This document shows, one piece after another, positions 24,240 to 37,770 of a stretch of DNA of 64,000 nucleotides. Origin of the DNA: Isoetes taiwanensis (Eukaryota; Streptophyta; Lycopodiopsida; Isoetales; Isoetaceae). Each line of letters starts with the position of its first letter. Position 1 is the stretch's first letter. The stretch is taken from positions 10,045,172 to 10,109,171 of the forward strand of contig JAJEKV010000020.1 of assembly GCA_021234155.1 (NCBI GenBank). Direction: 5' to 3'. The translations under genes and the position numbers were made by a program. The notes beneath the pieces are model-generated. The model worked only from the letters and a program-made list of their open reading frames with translations. It was not told where the DNA came from and searched no databases.

Positions 24240-26400
24240 TTATATCAATATGAGCAACAGGTTGCCGGCTGCATTTTGCAGCTTGAAGAATCTCAGAACA
24301 TCTTGAGGACCATCTCTAACAGAAACATGGTGATCTTTTGGCCATCTACGAGGAACTAAAAAGGGAGTAGGAGGCCAAAGTCCATCTAGAGGCTCCCCAC
24401 GCTTCTTTATAGGCTCAAATAGATACCCTCATGGCCCAAATCACGACAAAGAAACAGACTCTCGAGGATGTTCTGGCACTCTATCGGAGTCTTAAAAATG
24501 AATTTCAAGCTCAACAACATGCCAACACTCAGTGTGAATTTCGCATTACCAAATTTGAAGGCCTGTTGACTGCTGCCCAAATCTCCTCCATGAGTGATTC
24601 TGCTTCTCATGCTACTCATGCTCAAATGGAGATCAAAGAACTCAGGCGCATTGTTGATGAGAAGGCTAATCAAATTCAAGACCTACAAAATCAACTTTGA
24701 TAAGCCAAACAATCTACGAAAGAGGCTCGACAAAATACAGAAAGGTACACCCTTTTGGCCTCTTGAATCTGTCAAGTTTATCCTTCGCTGACGAGCTACC
24801 TGGACTATGTCAAAGCATGGCATCACACTTTCTTCATCCGATGGCTTAGCGCATCAGATGCTGTGGAACGGCCCGCTCATCATCCAAGTTTTTTCCCGTC
24901 TTTGGCCCTGCTTTATTATAGAGGAAAGAGGTGTTTTTTGCACCTTGTTTTTAGTTGTTGCCTTTTGAAGATCTTGAGTTCTTTATACTCCGCACTGTTC
25001 AATCCATGGCCTATATCTTGCATGATTTTTATCTTTCTTACCTCAAAACAAATTTTTAGAAGGGCATTCCTCCGCATTCACTGGAAATCAATCAGCAGTT
25101 TTGTTACTCCAAAAGGATAACAAATATCTTTTTGATCCCATTGGATTGCTACTCTTCAGAAAGAATATATGCCTGAGCTTTGTTCACACCTAGCCCTTTG
25201 AGCTCAGGAGGCTCTCCACAGTGCCCAGACTCATATGCATAAAGATTATGGGATTGGCTATGTACCTTGATATATCTTGATACCTTCAACATTCTTTGCT
25301 CCTATCTGGAAAATCAGGTGATTCCAATTGATTGGAAGCCCTATCCTCTCAACACTTTGATGCTAACTCAAGATTAGGAGGCTCTTTGCAAACAGTTGAA
25401 TCCAGCCCTAGTTACGGACTCCCGAGTCCAAACTCAAAAAGATCGAATGCATCCACCACCTCATGAAAGTCCTTATGCTTTTCTTGGTGCACCTCCATGC
25501 CATGCGTATATGACCACAAACTGACATTCTTCCTTCTGCATGCATCTTGGCTGCTCATGCCGAATGCGCGCCCATGCATATTACCGTGGATCTCCGTTAG
25601 GATCCCAGTTTTGTTCGCCGACATACTTGGAAGGATACCGACACATTGGACACCACCACAAATTGGATTTATCTCCCTAATGACAAGTCATAGAATACTC
25701 CTACTAATGCTCTGGCCGGCTTAACACAATTCTTGACCAAGTCTGCCACTTCTCCGGATCCTTCTGTCCACTGGCAGACTAGCTTTTGTGCTGCTTTGCG
25801 TTGTATTCTCCCGAGTTCCTTGAATCGTCGACGTCCTATTTTCCACTGCAATCGAAATGCTAGCGTCAGTGCTTTTGGCTTGGAAACTCTTCTTCTTGCA
25901 GAATGCCAGTTTGTCCTAGCCGCAACCCATCATGCCTTAGAAGAAATGGTTCAAATTGGGTTCTTTATTGATGCCACGCCAGCTATTGGGCAGGCCATGC
26001 CTGCAACAACACCAGAAGCTGATTGCCGGCTATCATATTCAGGTCAGACCCCATAGCGGCCAGGATGATGCGGATGAGCTTGATAATTTTCCTTCCCTAG
26101 AAAATGTGCCCATTTTTCTTTCCTCTGAGTGTTCTTTGGTGGGGGAGTGCTAATCCCCTGTCCAACGTGACTATTTCTAAGGTACACAAATGAGCCCAAG
26201 GGCAAGGGCCCTACCTCCACATCAGGAGCCAAGACCATGCCACCTGAGAAGAAGAGGCCACGTGGATCTTGGAGCATGAATCTCATGCAGCACGAATCCT
26301 GGCAATAATGACTCCAGATATTATGGCAGATTTACCCGCTCTATCAGCAGAGATTTTGGAATTAGGTAATTGAGATTTGAGACAACAGTCTATTTGCTAT
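24240..26400 (+). pseudogene. Decayed coding-like stretch, unclassified (probably transposon-derived)
   Basis: Consecutive open segments in changing plus-strand frames look protein-like. One has strong coiled-coil character (24431-24700; KKQTLEDVLALYRSLKNEF and EIKELRRIVDEKANQIQDLQ). A later segment (25733-26150) is Pro/Ser/Ala-rich and acidic at its end (DDADELDNFPSLENVPIF). No RT, integrase, transposase or host domain was recognised. A decayed ORF of a transposable element or a relic gene are both possible. Confidence 0.35.
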
Positions 26401-27717
26401 TTTGGGCCCAAGGTCATTGTACTATATGCATCAGAAGCTTAGATTTAGAAGCTTAGACAAGTCTTGTTATTTTTATTGTCTCATCTCCGTGCCCATGAGA
26501 TCTCATGTATTCTCTTTGAACATTCAAAGATTTTCCTCGTAGCATATTGTTTCTCTTTTTCTTTTCTTCAGTTTATTTGCTCATGGTTTCTAGTTTCTTC
26601 ATTCCGTAAAATCCCGCGTGACACTCTATTGCTGAGGATTTGCTTGTTTGACTCCAAGGTCCTCACAAAGGATCATCTTGCAGGCTATCCCAAATCTAGA
26701 CCCTAAAAATTACTTTACTGTGTGGTTCTGAGGTGTTGAGGCCTGCCACTAGTAGTAGTATTGGGAGAGCTTGAAATGGTACAAAAGTCCTTTCTCACGT
26801 ACGGCCTAGAAGTCAAAACTATGTTGCCCTATGCTATTCTTCTACAAGAGACAGGTTTTTGGCCTCTTCAACATTCTACCATGGAATGTCAACAAGGTGC
26901 ATCACATGGATGATGATAGGTACCCTCTTCTCACACTTGCCATGGCTGAATCTCCTCAGCATTTGAAACGATGTTGTATTAAGCATTGTAATACATGGTT
27001 TTCTCGCTGGTTTTGTGCAATCGAAACACTGTATTGTGCTTGCTAGTTCTAATCCCGAGCTTTTAAAACAATATCGCAATAATCATTTTTCTCAAAAGAT
27101 ATGGGATGCAGTTGCCTTGGCCCATGTTAAAACTGATCCTAACTTTGGCACCAGGGCCACAAGCTTATTTGATTGCTTCCTTACCCAGAGGATTCACCTA
27201 TATGCATTTTGGATATGGCATCTGTGTTCTTAGGGTCAGGTGAAACCTCTTATCATACGCATAAAACTGGCTTGATATACCTTTATACTCCTTAAAATAC
27301 AACTAAACAAGTATAAATGGTAAATACCCCTTATTATAAGTATGAAATAAGCAATAAAAACCCCTATAGCATACACTCAGATGGTTTATACGCATAACAC
27401 AAGTGAACCCGCCTTGCTCCCTTATCATAATCATTATAGAAAAGGTATTGAACATTTTGCAATATTTTGGATAAGAGATAATTCTTGCATGATAAAATAT
27501 TTTCCCGGAATCCAACTTCAATGTGGCCAAGTTGATCTCGATGGACATTACAAATCTTTTTTGTGCATGCGTAAATGCAATGCATGCATGCATGCGTACG
27601 TCTAGGAAAAAGCTGTTAGCTATTGCATTAATTCGCACAGAGCCCCACAAGCTATGGATGGGGACAAGTAGATGGGCGCGACTGCAATTGCCGCGAGAAG
27701 TGAGATTATGTGCATGT
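26401..27717. other. Spacer between decayed coding stretch and Gypsy LTR
   Basis: Short open segments (for example 26831-27046, and 27061-27230 with SQKIWDAVALAHVKTDPNFG) look weakly protein-like but carry no recognised motif. They may continue the decayed stretch to the left. Confidence 0.3.
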
Positions 27718-30700
27718 TGTCAGTTATATGTTATATGTTAGGCTAATAAGGTTATTAATTAGTTAAAGTCAACCAATAGGGCAGTGCCACCTAGCCCAAA
27801 TCGATTGGCCAAGGGAGACTTGCCAAGTTTACGGAGAAAATTGGGGTCCTGCCCCCAATTCTGCCCCAAATCGATTTGGACAGAGCGGAAGGAAGGAGGA
27901 ACTACCAGCTGTTGTGACCAGACTTGAAGAATGGAAGTCTTTCGCGACAACGGCTCCAACCAAGAGACCAGTTAGTCCCTATATAGTTTGTGCTTCAGCT
28001 AACACTTCTTTGATTAGATGGAATAGTTAATTTCTCTCTTATGTGTCACTTTGATGATGATGGGGGTGTAGATTCTTTGGTGGTGTACAACTTTACGCGA
28101 CAGCACTTAGCACATAAAGCACTTAGCTAATACAAAATTTGATGTTACGAAATAATTATATTAGTTGGTATCTCATTTTTCCTACTTTAATGTTTTAAAG
28201 ACACGTTCATTATTTGTAGTAGTCAATTTTCAAACACAATATGCATGTCAAATTCACGTTGGATGTGAGAATTTGAGCAGTTAAAGCACTTGTCTGGACA
28301 ATGCTTTTTGACCACCAGTAAAGAATTTACACCCATGGATACTTTGATTGTGATTGTGTTCTCTCTTTCTATTCCTTCTATGTGTCTGGGGTTAAGGGGA
28401 GGGTAGAGGCCTGAAAGCTTCCTAGAAGTAGAGATGTTTCTAGCTATAAGACCCAGTAATTGCGGCCTCCCACCTAGCTTGGATGCCTGATGTGATTCAG
28501 CACCAAATAACGAGTACGGTGGTGAATCTGAGGTGGGATCTTGCCTAGCTTGACTAGAGGACTCCTATAGTGTGCTAGGTTTATAGCCAGTCACTGAGTG
28601 TGGGCCGGGTATGGGTCTGACACTCCCTGGGTCGCAAGAGACATGCCTATATGGACGTCCTGGACTTGAACGGGCGCGGAGAGCCGGCCTTTAGATTTAA
28701 GAGAGTAAGTCGGATACGGATCCGGGGGTCACTGAGTTGGTGGCACGTATTCTCTAGCACACCCAGGAATCCGTCATGCTCCGGGAGGGGACGCCTCCCT
28801 GACCTGCCTCATTGGACCAGGGAGATGTAACTCGGAGTAGTCTCATAGGGTGATTCTATGAGATTGCTTCTCCAGAGGGCTATAATCATGCCATAGCATG
28901 TTTCAGCCTATCTGCAAAGTGTGCACAGGAGAGGCGGATGGAGTGGACTACCCTAGCCATTGTTCTATGCCAGCCAACGCCATGTTATACCTCTATCTGC
29001 TAATACCTTGAGGCCCTGATCGTTAGTCGATCCCATGGAGTCTGAGCCCAGGGTAGAGCCTTACTTATGGTATCTTGTCTATGTTATCTTGCGCTTGTAT
29101 TGCTATTTAGTTGATGATGATGATGGATGGGCCACCCTTCGTGATGGTATCTTATTTGAGCATGATTGATGTGTGTTAACATTTTTTTTTAAATTTAAGG
29201 CAGTGTATGACTATTAATATAAAAGATATGTGCTAACATGTATATATGCTTCCGTTGTATAGGATTCCCATAGAGGACGTGGGGCGAATGACACCTCTGT
29301 GTTCCTCGCCCGGACACTTGGCCATCCCAAGTGGTCCGAGTTAGACGGAGGGCCCTTCCATGGTGATGTAGTCGCCACAAGAGGGGAATTCCCGTATTTA
29401 TATGATAGATTCTGAGAGTGTCACAGTGGTATCGAAGCATGATTTTGGTAGACCAAATGTAGGGTAAGTATGTTAGGTTGTGGCAGAAAGAAGTCTCTTG
29501 TTTTCAAGGGCCATAACTTTTTCTAGATAACTCGGATGGACGTGATTTTTGCACCAACGTGTCGGGCACGGTCTTATTAGACTAGAGGCATCTAAAATGG
29601 CATCAAAAGGGGCCAAGAGCACAGAGTGCGCCGCTTGCATTTTGGCGTCTTAGAATAAAAAAAGAAACGTGTATTTTGCCAGCAGCACATCTGTATAAAA
29701 ACGGTATTTCCATCGTAAAATTTTTTAAAAAAGGAGGGAGGTTAGAAAAATTTTGAATTTCAAAATAAAATGACGGTTACTTTTTGGGTCTTATCTTTTC
29801 CGCCTAGCGTCTTCGCCTCGCCCGTCCGCCATAGTCGCTGGAGAAAAGCTTGCCTCCCCTTGACCTTGTATCTGCCACTACGCCCTACCAGCGCCTCCTT
29901 TTCGACCTTCTTCCACACCCATGAACATGGCTCATACCAGAAGTTACATTAGCTATTGCAACCTTAGCGTTCCTCAAATATTTGCTGAGCTCGGTGAACT
30001 ACTTGCTAGCGACCCCGACAAGGTGGAGCTACTCTTGATCGAGCTCATGCAACAGTTTGTTGCCAAACATAGGGTCCCTTACCCTATTTTCCACTTGTCC
30101 GAGTGTTTTCTGCTGAAACTTAACCTCCTACGGCAACCCTACACCTTGGTCGAACAGCCTGACCAAGTCTTGATGCTAGTCAAGTTTTATCCTCCCTCGT
30201 GTGTGGAAGTTCCCAAGGATGAGACCGTCTGGATAGAGGCCGAGAGGATTAGAGGGCTCGCCCGAGGGGACGACACACGAGAGATGGAGAGGGAAGACCT
30301 GAAGGTCCGGGGAAAAGAGTACGTCTACCTCGGAGATGGCCGAGCCATTCTAAATGGGAACCACTTTGACCTTCCCCCCATCAATATGAATAATCAAGTT
30401 TTTGGGTTATATGTATATAATGATGATATATGTGTAAAAACTTGCAATTCCCTTGTAGAGCAACCGGATGTAAGTTCCTAACTTCATCCTCAATTACTTG
30501 ATCTTTTGGAAAGATACAAGGATGTGTTTTCCAAGGAGTTACCTATAGGGCCACCTCCGTCAAGGGGAGTGGAGCATGAGATTGATCTTGAGCCTAGAAC
30601 TAAACCAATGGCAAGAGCACCTTACCGCTTGAGTCCTCTTGAGTTAAAGTAAAAAAGCAAGTTAAGGAGTTGCTTGAAAAGTGGTTTATCTAGCCTCCTT

Positions 30701-31340
30701 TTGCGACTCTAGTGCTGCTAGTTAAGAAGAAAAATAAAACTATGCGCATGTGCATAGATTATCGTGCTCTTAACAAAGCAACAATTAAGAATAGATATCC
30801 TTTAGCATGGATTGATGATATCTTAGATCGTTTGGTTGGTGCAACTTGGTTCACCAAAATTGATCTAAGGAGTAGATATCATCAAATTAAAATCCGTAAG
30901 GGTGACGAACTAAAGACTGCCTTTCGAACTCATTAAGGCCACTATGAGTTCTTAGTCATGCCATTTGGTCTCACCAAAACTGCCGGCTACGTTCATGCGA
31001 TTGATGAACCGAGTATTTGCTGATCACTTAGACAAACCAGTTGAAGCATCCTTAGATGATATACTTGTATACTCGAACTCATTGGAAGAACACTTTCAAC
31101 ATCTAGAGCAAGTGGTTAAAGTGTTGTAAGCCAATAAGTTGTATGCCAAAATTTCTAAGTGTGATTTCCTCAAGTAAAGGGTTGCCTATTTGGGACACAT
31201 TCTGTCGGGGAAAGGAGTGTTTCTGGACCCTAGCAAAGTGCGAGCAGTACAAGAATGGATTCAACCTGAGAATGTTCATGGGTTGAGAAGTTTTCTTGGG
31301 TTGGCTATCTACTACCGAAAATTTGTGCCTAATTGAAGAA
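27718..31340 (+). mobile_element. Ty3/Gypsy fossil with one long LTR, truncated at the 3' side
   Basis: A putative LTR (about 27718-29425, TGT... to ...CACA) is followed at 29427 by TGGTATCGAAGC, a near-match to the initiator tRNA-Met primer-binding site. An open stretch of unclear function (29921-30481) follows, then a Gypsy reverse transcriptase ([20 protein letters not shown] about 30740; [16 protein letters not shown] about 30880; DDILVYSNSLEEHF about 31055; GHILSGKGV about 31190). RNase H, integrase and the second LTR are lacking. It is broken, with several interruptions. The outer LTR boundary is inferred only. Confidence 0.75.
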
Positions 31341-32106
31341 TGGCCAGTGAGATCTAATTTGTAAAACTGAAAAATCAAAATTTAGACGCCCCAACTTTTG
31401 AAGCAGTATTATATCAATATTATAGTTTTTGATTTGGGATAAGGTACATGTCCTTTTGAGAGGTCCCTTGATACTCCTTAAATTCCATGAAAGAATCTTC
31501 ATGGAATGAAGATATAGGAGAAAAGACTAAGCAAAGATCTTATGAATGGCTTCTAGTTTTCCTTTTTTAATGCGTGTCTTGTATTAACAGCAGGGGTTCC
31601 AAGAATCTTAGGAGTCTTTTGTTTTTTATTTTAGACTTAGGCCTGGATTTATTATTTCTGCTATGTTTAAGAGTGGCTAAGCTTGGAGGAAAATCTAGAT
31701 AGAGGTCATCATCCCAGGTTTTGTCGAACTCAGTGTCAATAGAATTATGAGAATACAACCAAAATTTAGAAAGACAACAATCGTTATCTTTGTTATTAGA
31801 AATATTCTCAAGAGGATAAGAGATGTTTAGATATTTCCTGGAACATTGTGACCAAAGCTATTTGTCAGTCTGACAATTACAACCATTAACTCAGACATCT
31901 TTTGAGTAATTGATTGAGAAATGGACTCATTTTGGTGTCACCAATTGTTTGATGAAAACAAGGTTCACATAAATCAATAATGTCATTCAAGGAAGGGGAA
32001 GGATCATGTAGCAACATAAAAGTAGAATTATAAAGGTGTGATGTTGAGTGAGAAGAGTCTTGAGAAGGAAGCAAGTTAGGCTCTTTAGTATCTACACAAA
32101 ACTCCT
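31341..32106. other. Spacer between Gypsy fossil and LINE A
   Basis: No gene recognised. Short open frames on the minus strand (31567-31758, 31886-32074) show no motif. Confidence 0.4.
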
Positions 32107-32445
32107 CGCCTATTTATTTATTTATTTTTATTTTTTTGAGGGTAAGATATATATTTATATATTCAATGTAGAAAAACGTATGTACAATAGGAACCCTCTA
32201 GAGGGTGGGTAAACCAGTGAGAATGTCCAGGGGAGGCAGTACACATGTACTACGGAGAGCAACTCCTCGTCTTCTCCACTTACAGGGTACTATAAGGGGA
32301 AAAAAACCTTTCTTCTCCTGGGAGCGGGTACGATAGAGAGAGGCAACTCCTTTTCAGTGTCAGATCCCCTTAGCAATTCTTAGTCCTAGCTTCCTGAATA
32401 AGTAGAGAATTAGAGCCCCGACCGGTGACAAATATATCTTCAGAA

Positions 32446-35400
32446 TTATCTTACTCCTGGATAGGTAGAGACTGAATCCCTACCAGTGGCAACTTCCTCT
32501 TCAGAACTATCCTTATCCACCCAATGGCACTTAAAAAAGGAGTAGAACCCCACCAGGGTCCCTAATCTATCAAGCCCCTTGTTGTAATTCATACCTTTGC
32601 TTCTGTGGTCTGATAACGCCATCAGAGCAACTTCCAAATTGGAGTAGTTTTTCTTCAAGATAGAAACCTCCTGTCCACCCAAAGTAACACCACACCGATG
32701 TTTCCAAATCACCCAGAATGCCAGGTTCACCAGGGAGGCTTGTATACAACATCTATCTGATACCAAAACCAATCCTAGCCAAACCAATTGATGCATCATG
32801 AGCCCGATAATAGGGCAAACCCACTGCCAGAATTCTGCTATAAGTGGGCAGAAGAAGAGGTGCTCAGTAGATTCTGTGGCTAGACAACCCAGTGGACATC
32901 TGTCATCTCCTACGATCCCCTTTTTGAACAAACTTTCCTTTGTACTGAGTCCTCCTTGAAGAGCTGTCCATCTGAAGAGCTGAATCTTTCTGGAACAGAG
33001 AGACTTCCAAGAGTAAGCTAACACAGTTTTAGCTACTTGATTACTCACCCCTAGCCTCTCCTCAGCTTTTAAGAGACTGTCCTGGCACAAAGCACTATAA
33101 ATCCTCGCCAATTTAAAGTGTGTTTGCCCATCGTATAGCCATTGCTCACCAGGCCCTACAATACCAGATATATTAGTAACATTCCTTAAAATTTCCTTCA
33201 GAATTTACGGTCCCTTTCTCCAGGAGCCTTAATTTTAAGTTTAAACGAAGTCCAGCAGATCCATTTACCATTGACCCAAAGGTGTTGCAGCATTGTGATT
33301 CCGCAACTCTTCCATTTAATGAAAATACGAGGATGTGAAAGAGCCAGAGGAAGACCGTTTCTCTCCCATACCTTAGTATTCCAAAATAAGCTAAAACCAC
33401 CTGCATACAAAGGAGGATCCATGGGGGTGAAAAGATGTAGCACATGACCCCAAGCCTGGAGAATCTTTCTCATCACAGAGGACGTTCCAGGGGCCACTTT
33501 AAAGCTATAATATAAGGCACCCTTCTCATCTCTAGGGAGAGAAGGCTTATGTAAGAGTTTACCTTGCTTCAACCAATAAGATACAAATTTTAACGCAGGG
33601 GATGAATCAAATGACTCATCTTGTAAAGCTCGCTAAATGAATTTGGCTGCCAAGGCCTGCGCTTGTAAAAAAGGGTCTTTGCAGCCCAAATCACCATCTT
33701 TTTTATCACGACAAAGCTCATCCCAAGCCACCTTTGCCATTCCTCCCCAGATGAATTTCCTAATGATAACCTGTATCTGGTTATAAACCCCTTTTTGAGA
33801 GACTATAACTGGCGAGTAGTAAACATGCGAGGCCATTAAAACTGTATTGGCCACTGTCCATGCCTTGAAGTAGCTAGGGACTTCGCAGACCAGAGACCCA
33901 CTTTTTTTCTGAGTTTGTCTAATATAGGGGCCCACAGAACCTTGGGACTGTCAAAAAGCATTAGCGGGAGGCCAAGAAGTGTAACTGTGTCCCCAGGTGT
34001 CATAACTGGAAAGCCCAGACCTCTGGCTCGAGGATCAATGTCACTTTCTGAAGGCCAGAGTACTGAACATTTATTTGCATTAAGGCCAATCCCTGAGATG
34101 ACTTCAAACAATAAAAGGATATCTCGAAACGAATGAAAGCTATTATCATCATACCTGAGGAACATAAAGGTATCATCTGCATATTGCATAATTGTTAGCT
34201 TTTCTGTGCCTTCGGGAAAAGTAAGTCCTTCTAGGTTCCCTTCTGACTCTCTTAGGTGAACCATTCTGGATAGAAGGTTTGCCATAATGAGGAACAGGTA
34301 AGGAGCCAGGGGGCAACCTTGTCCTATGTCCTTCTTGAGATTAAACAGACCAGATGGTTGCCCATTAACCAGCACTGAAGCAGAAGCTATACTGTTCATC
34401 CCCAAAGCCAGAAGAATAAACTGAGAATCAAATCCCATATGGTTCATAACAGCATGCAATGCATCCCATCTAAGGGAGTCATAAGCCTTTCTAAAATCCA
34501 TCTTGATCAACACACACTTTTGTTTGGAAGCCTGACACCAGTGCAAACCTTCCCTGGCTGCAATATAGTTATCCAAAATATACCTCCCCGGTAAGAAGGC
34601 TGATTGCTCCTTCCCGATGACTCTGTTAAGAATAGGTTTCAGACGGTTAGCAATAACCTTCATAATCACTTTGTAAATGGCATTAATGAGAGCAATGGGC
34701 CTCCACTCTCCTGGGCTTATAGGCCTAGGGACCTTTGGAACAAGGGTGATAAAACCCGCCGCAAGAGTAGGGTGCAAGGAGCAGGAGGCCCATGCACCAC
34801 AAACAGCTCTAGTAAAATCATCTCCAAGCACATCCCAGAACTCAACAAAGAATTCTGGGGGAAAACCATCCGGACCCGGAGATTTCCCAGCTGCCAAGGA
34901 ACACAGAGTTTTGTAGATCTCGTCCTTCTCCAGCCTATCAAGTAATAGCATGTTCTCCTCATGGGAGACCCTCTCCCCCCAATCAAGATTGTTCAGCCAT
35001 GCAGCTAATCGAGGATGATACGGGTCAGGAAGGGGGTCTTCCTCAAATTGTTTTTCAAAACTGGCCCGAATGAATGATCTGATATCCTATTGATCTTCTA
35101 ATATTTTTGAGTTGTCGTCTTTGACAGATAAGATGCCACTGGCTGCCAATCTTGCCCCAGCCATTCTGAAGAAACATTTAGAGTTTTCATGGTCTAATTC
35201 AGCGTACCATTTGGTTTTTGAGCGAACACCTGCTCCTCTGGCCTCTTCCTCTTCAATTGCTCTAGCTTTCCCCTCTAATTCCTCCTCAACATTTTGGCTA
35301 GCAATATTATTCGGGTCTATAAGTAACTCCTGCTTCACCACTCTCAGAAGATTGTATATCTCTTCCTTTTCTCTCTTAAACTCCATAGCTCTGCTCTTAC

Positions 35401-36294
35401 CCCATTTTTTAACCCAAATCTTTATCCTGGTCTTTTCAACCCAGGCCTTCATACTGAGAGAATTAACTCCGTTGACAAGAGAAGAAACGAAAATCCTAAA
35501 GGGCTTACAGAATGCCTCCTTCCCTAGCCAAGATGAATTGAATTTAAACGGAGTGTTACCATTTTTTTTTGCAGAAGGGATGCTTTCCAATACTAGACTT
35601 TGGGGGACATGATCAGAGTGGGAGAAAGCCAGCTTCCCTTCCACATAGCACTTATCCATAAAGCATGTAGACCTGTTGGCCATATAGAACCTATCCAACA
35701 AGCAATAAACTCTGTCCTGTCCCTTTTGCTTATTTGAACAGGAAAAGGTAGTGTTGGAGGAAGGGATCAAATTAAATCCAACACTGTCAAGCAAAGCGTT
35801 CCAGGATTCTCATCTACTGACAGATTTCTATGTAACCCAATTTTCTGATCCCATAAATCGGTCATGTTTAGATCACCTCCTAGAATCCAATTTTCTGTGA
35901 CCCCGGCCTGAAGAGTAATCCAACTTTCAATTTCTTTCCACATAATCGCTCTTTCAGCAGGCTTATTAGAAGCATAAATATTGATGATACCCCAATTACA
36001 GTCCTTGGCTTCAAAGACAACAACCTGCCAACGACCATCCCTTGCAGCGTAAAAGGATTTTTGGGCAAGGCCTCTCCAAAGGATACAAGTACCACCTTTA
36101 GTTCCCCTAGCTGCACATCTCAAGGAGGAATAGTTGTGGCCTACCCATTTTCCAATAGAACTTGCTTCAAAATCAGGAAGCCTATGTTCTTGGATAAGAA
36201 TTACATCTGCCATCATAGAACGAATGGCAGCCAACACTCTGCCACGTTTGAGAGCACCCTTAATACCTCTAAGGTTCCAAGAGACAATTTTCAT
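32446..36294 (-). pseudogene. LINE A ORF2 (endonuclease-reverse transcriptase)
   Basis: The APE-type endonuclease starts MKIVSWNLRGIKG at 36294 and has QEHRL, NIYASNK, GGDLNMTD and later SHSDH (about 35620). The RT segment 34951-33836 has SPGPDGFPPEFF, the long fingers-palm block around MDFRKAYDSLRWDAL, GCPLAPYLF and the catalytic QYADDTF. The C-terminal zf-RVT block (33111-32446) has CPLGC followed by STEHLFFCP. The reading frame changes near 35790, 35080, 33900, 33600 and 33150, and stops occur, so the enzyme cannot be made intact. Catalytic motifs are all still readable, which suggests moderate age. Confidence 0.85.
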
Positions 36295-36450
36295 GTTTGT
36301 AACAATAGGATCCAAACACGTGTCAACAGAAAACTCCAAACAGATTCATCATGCATGTGGGTGACGTGGAGCAAGATAGGTATTCCTGGTAAAAACGTGA
36401 CCCCCCTATGCTGATCACAGATAGCTAGTCTGACAAGGGTCAGAGCTAAA

Positions 36451-37770
36451 CCTTTACCCTTACTTTGACTTATCAAATCGAGAAAAAATCTCCCAAGGCT
36501 ATGTTCAATAAACATCAAAGACATAAATTTTCGTGTCTTTCCCTTGTTAGAACACATATTTCCTAGGGAGATGCCACCTCCATTTTGTAGTATCCCAAAG
36601 GTTATAAATTCTGCCCCCTCATGGCAAAAACTCTTCCCAATGAAATATATGGGCCTTTTGTAAGACCTATTGTCACTTATAAAGTGCAAGAACATCTCTA
36701 ACTTGGTATATGTATACCAACTAATATCCTCATGGAACAATGAAGTAGCCCCCTCCAGCAACTTCCCAAACTGATCCCCTATCCCAACAAATTGAACTTT
36801 TTGACTAGTACCAATACATTACCAATTAATATCCCCATGGAACCATGAAGTAGCCCCCACCAGCAACTTCCCAAACTGACCCCTTATCCCAACAAATTGA
36901 ACTCTTTGAAATATACCATTGTAAACTCTGTTTTTTACTAAGGATGCAACCACCATCTTCCATAACTGACCCCCCATCCCAAACCCTTGAACCTTTTGAA
37001 ACACCTCGTTGAAACCTTTACCCTTACTTTAAGTTATCAAATCGAGAAAAATTCTCCCAAGGCTATGTACAATAAACATCAAAGGCAAAGATTTTCTTGT
37101 CTTTCCTTTGTTAGAACACATATTGCCTAGGGAGATTCCACCTTCATTTTGTAGTATCCCAAAGGTTATAAATTCTGCCACCTCATGGCAAAAACTATTC
37201 CCAATGATATATATGGGCCTTTTGTAAGACCTATTGTTACTTATAAGATGCAAGCTCATCTCTACCTTGGTATAAGTGAAAGCAGCCCCTAAAACAATCG
37301 ATAATAAATTTTTCCTTATGCTAGCACAAAGTTGTGTATAGTACCTGTTATGGATGTTCCAAGGTAAGGACAATCTAAATGTGTAAGGACCATGAGAAAT
37401 ATTCCCGTTTATTGAAGAACCACAAAGGTTGATAGCTATCCCCGTGATAGACCTGCAGTTTTTGTTACTAGTTGTACCAATACAATACCAACTAATATCC
37501 CCACGGAACAATGAAGTAGCCCCCACCAGCAACTTCCCAAACTGACCCCCTATCCCAACAAATTGAACTTTTTGACTAGTACCAATACAGTACCAACTAA
37601 TATCCCCATGGAAAAATGAAGTAGCCCCCACCAGCAACTTCCCAAACTGACCCCATACCCCAACAAATTGAAGTCTTTGAAATATACCGTTTTTAATTAA
37701 GGATGCAACCACCAACTTCCATAACAGAACCCCCATCCCAAAACCTCGAGCTTTTTGAAACACCACATTG
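36451..37770 (-). repeat. Tandem-duplicated module in the LINE A ORF1-ORF2 spacer
   Basis: CCTTTACCCTTACTTT begins at 36451 and again at 37015, a period of 564 bp. The copies share blocks for SNKGKTRK, GGISLGNMCSNK and AEFITFGILQN on the minus strand. Inside each copy a shorter unit of about 105 bp (ending CAACAAATTGAACTTTTTGA-like) is present twice, near 36719, 36821, 37487 and 37592. The copy with higher coordinates carries about 200 bp of extra sequence. Confidence 0.85.

Noticed and set aside
33915-36414. Long plus-strand open frames opposite LINE A (for example 35112-35612)
   Set aside because: They are antisense shadows of LINE A ORF2 and have no domains.
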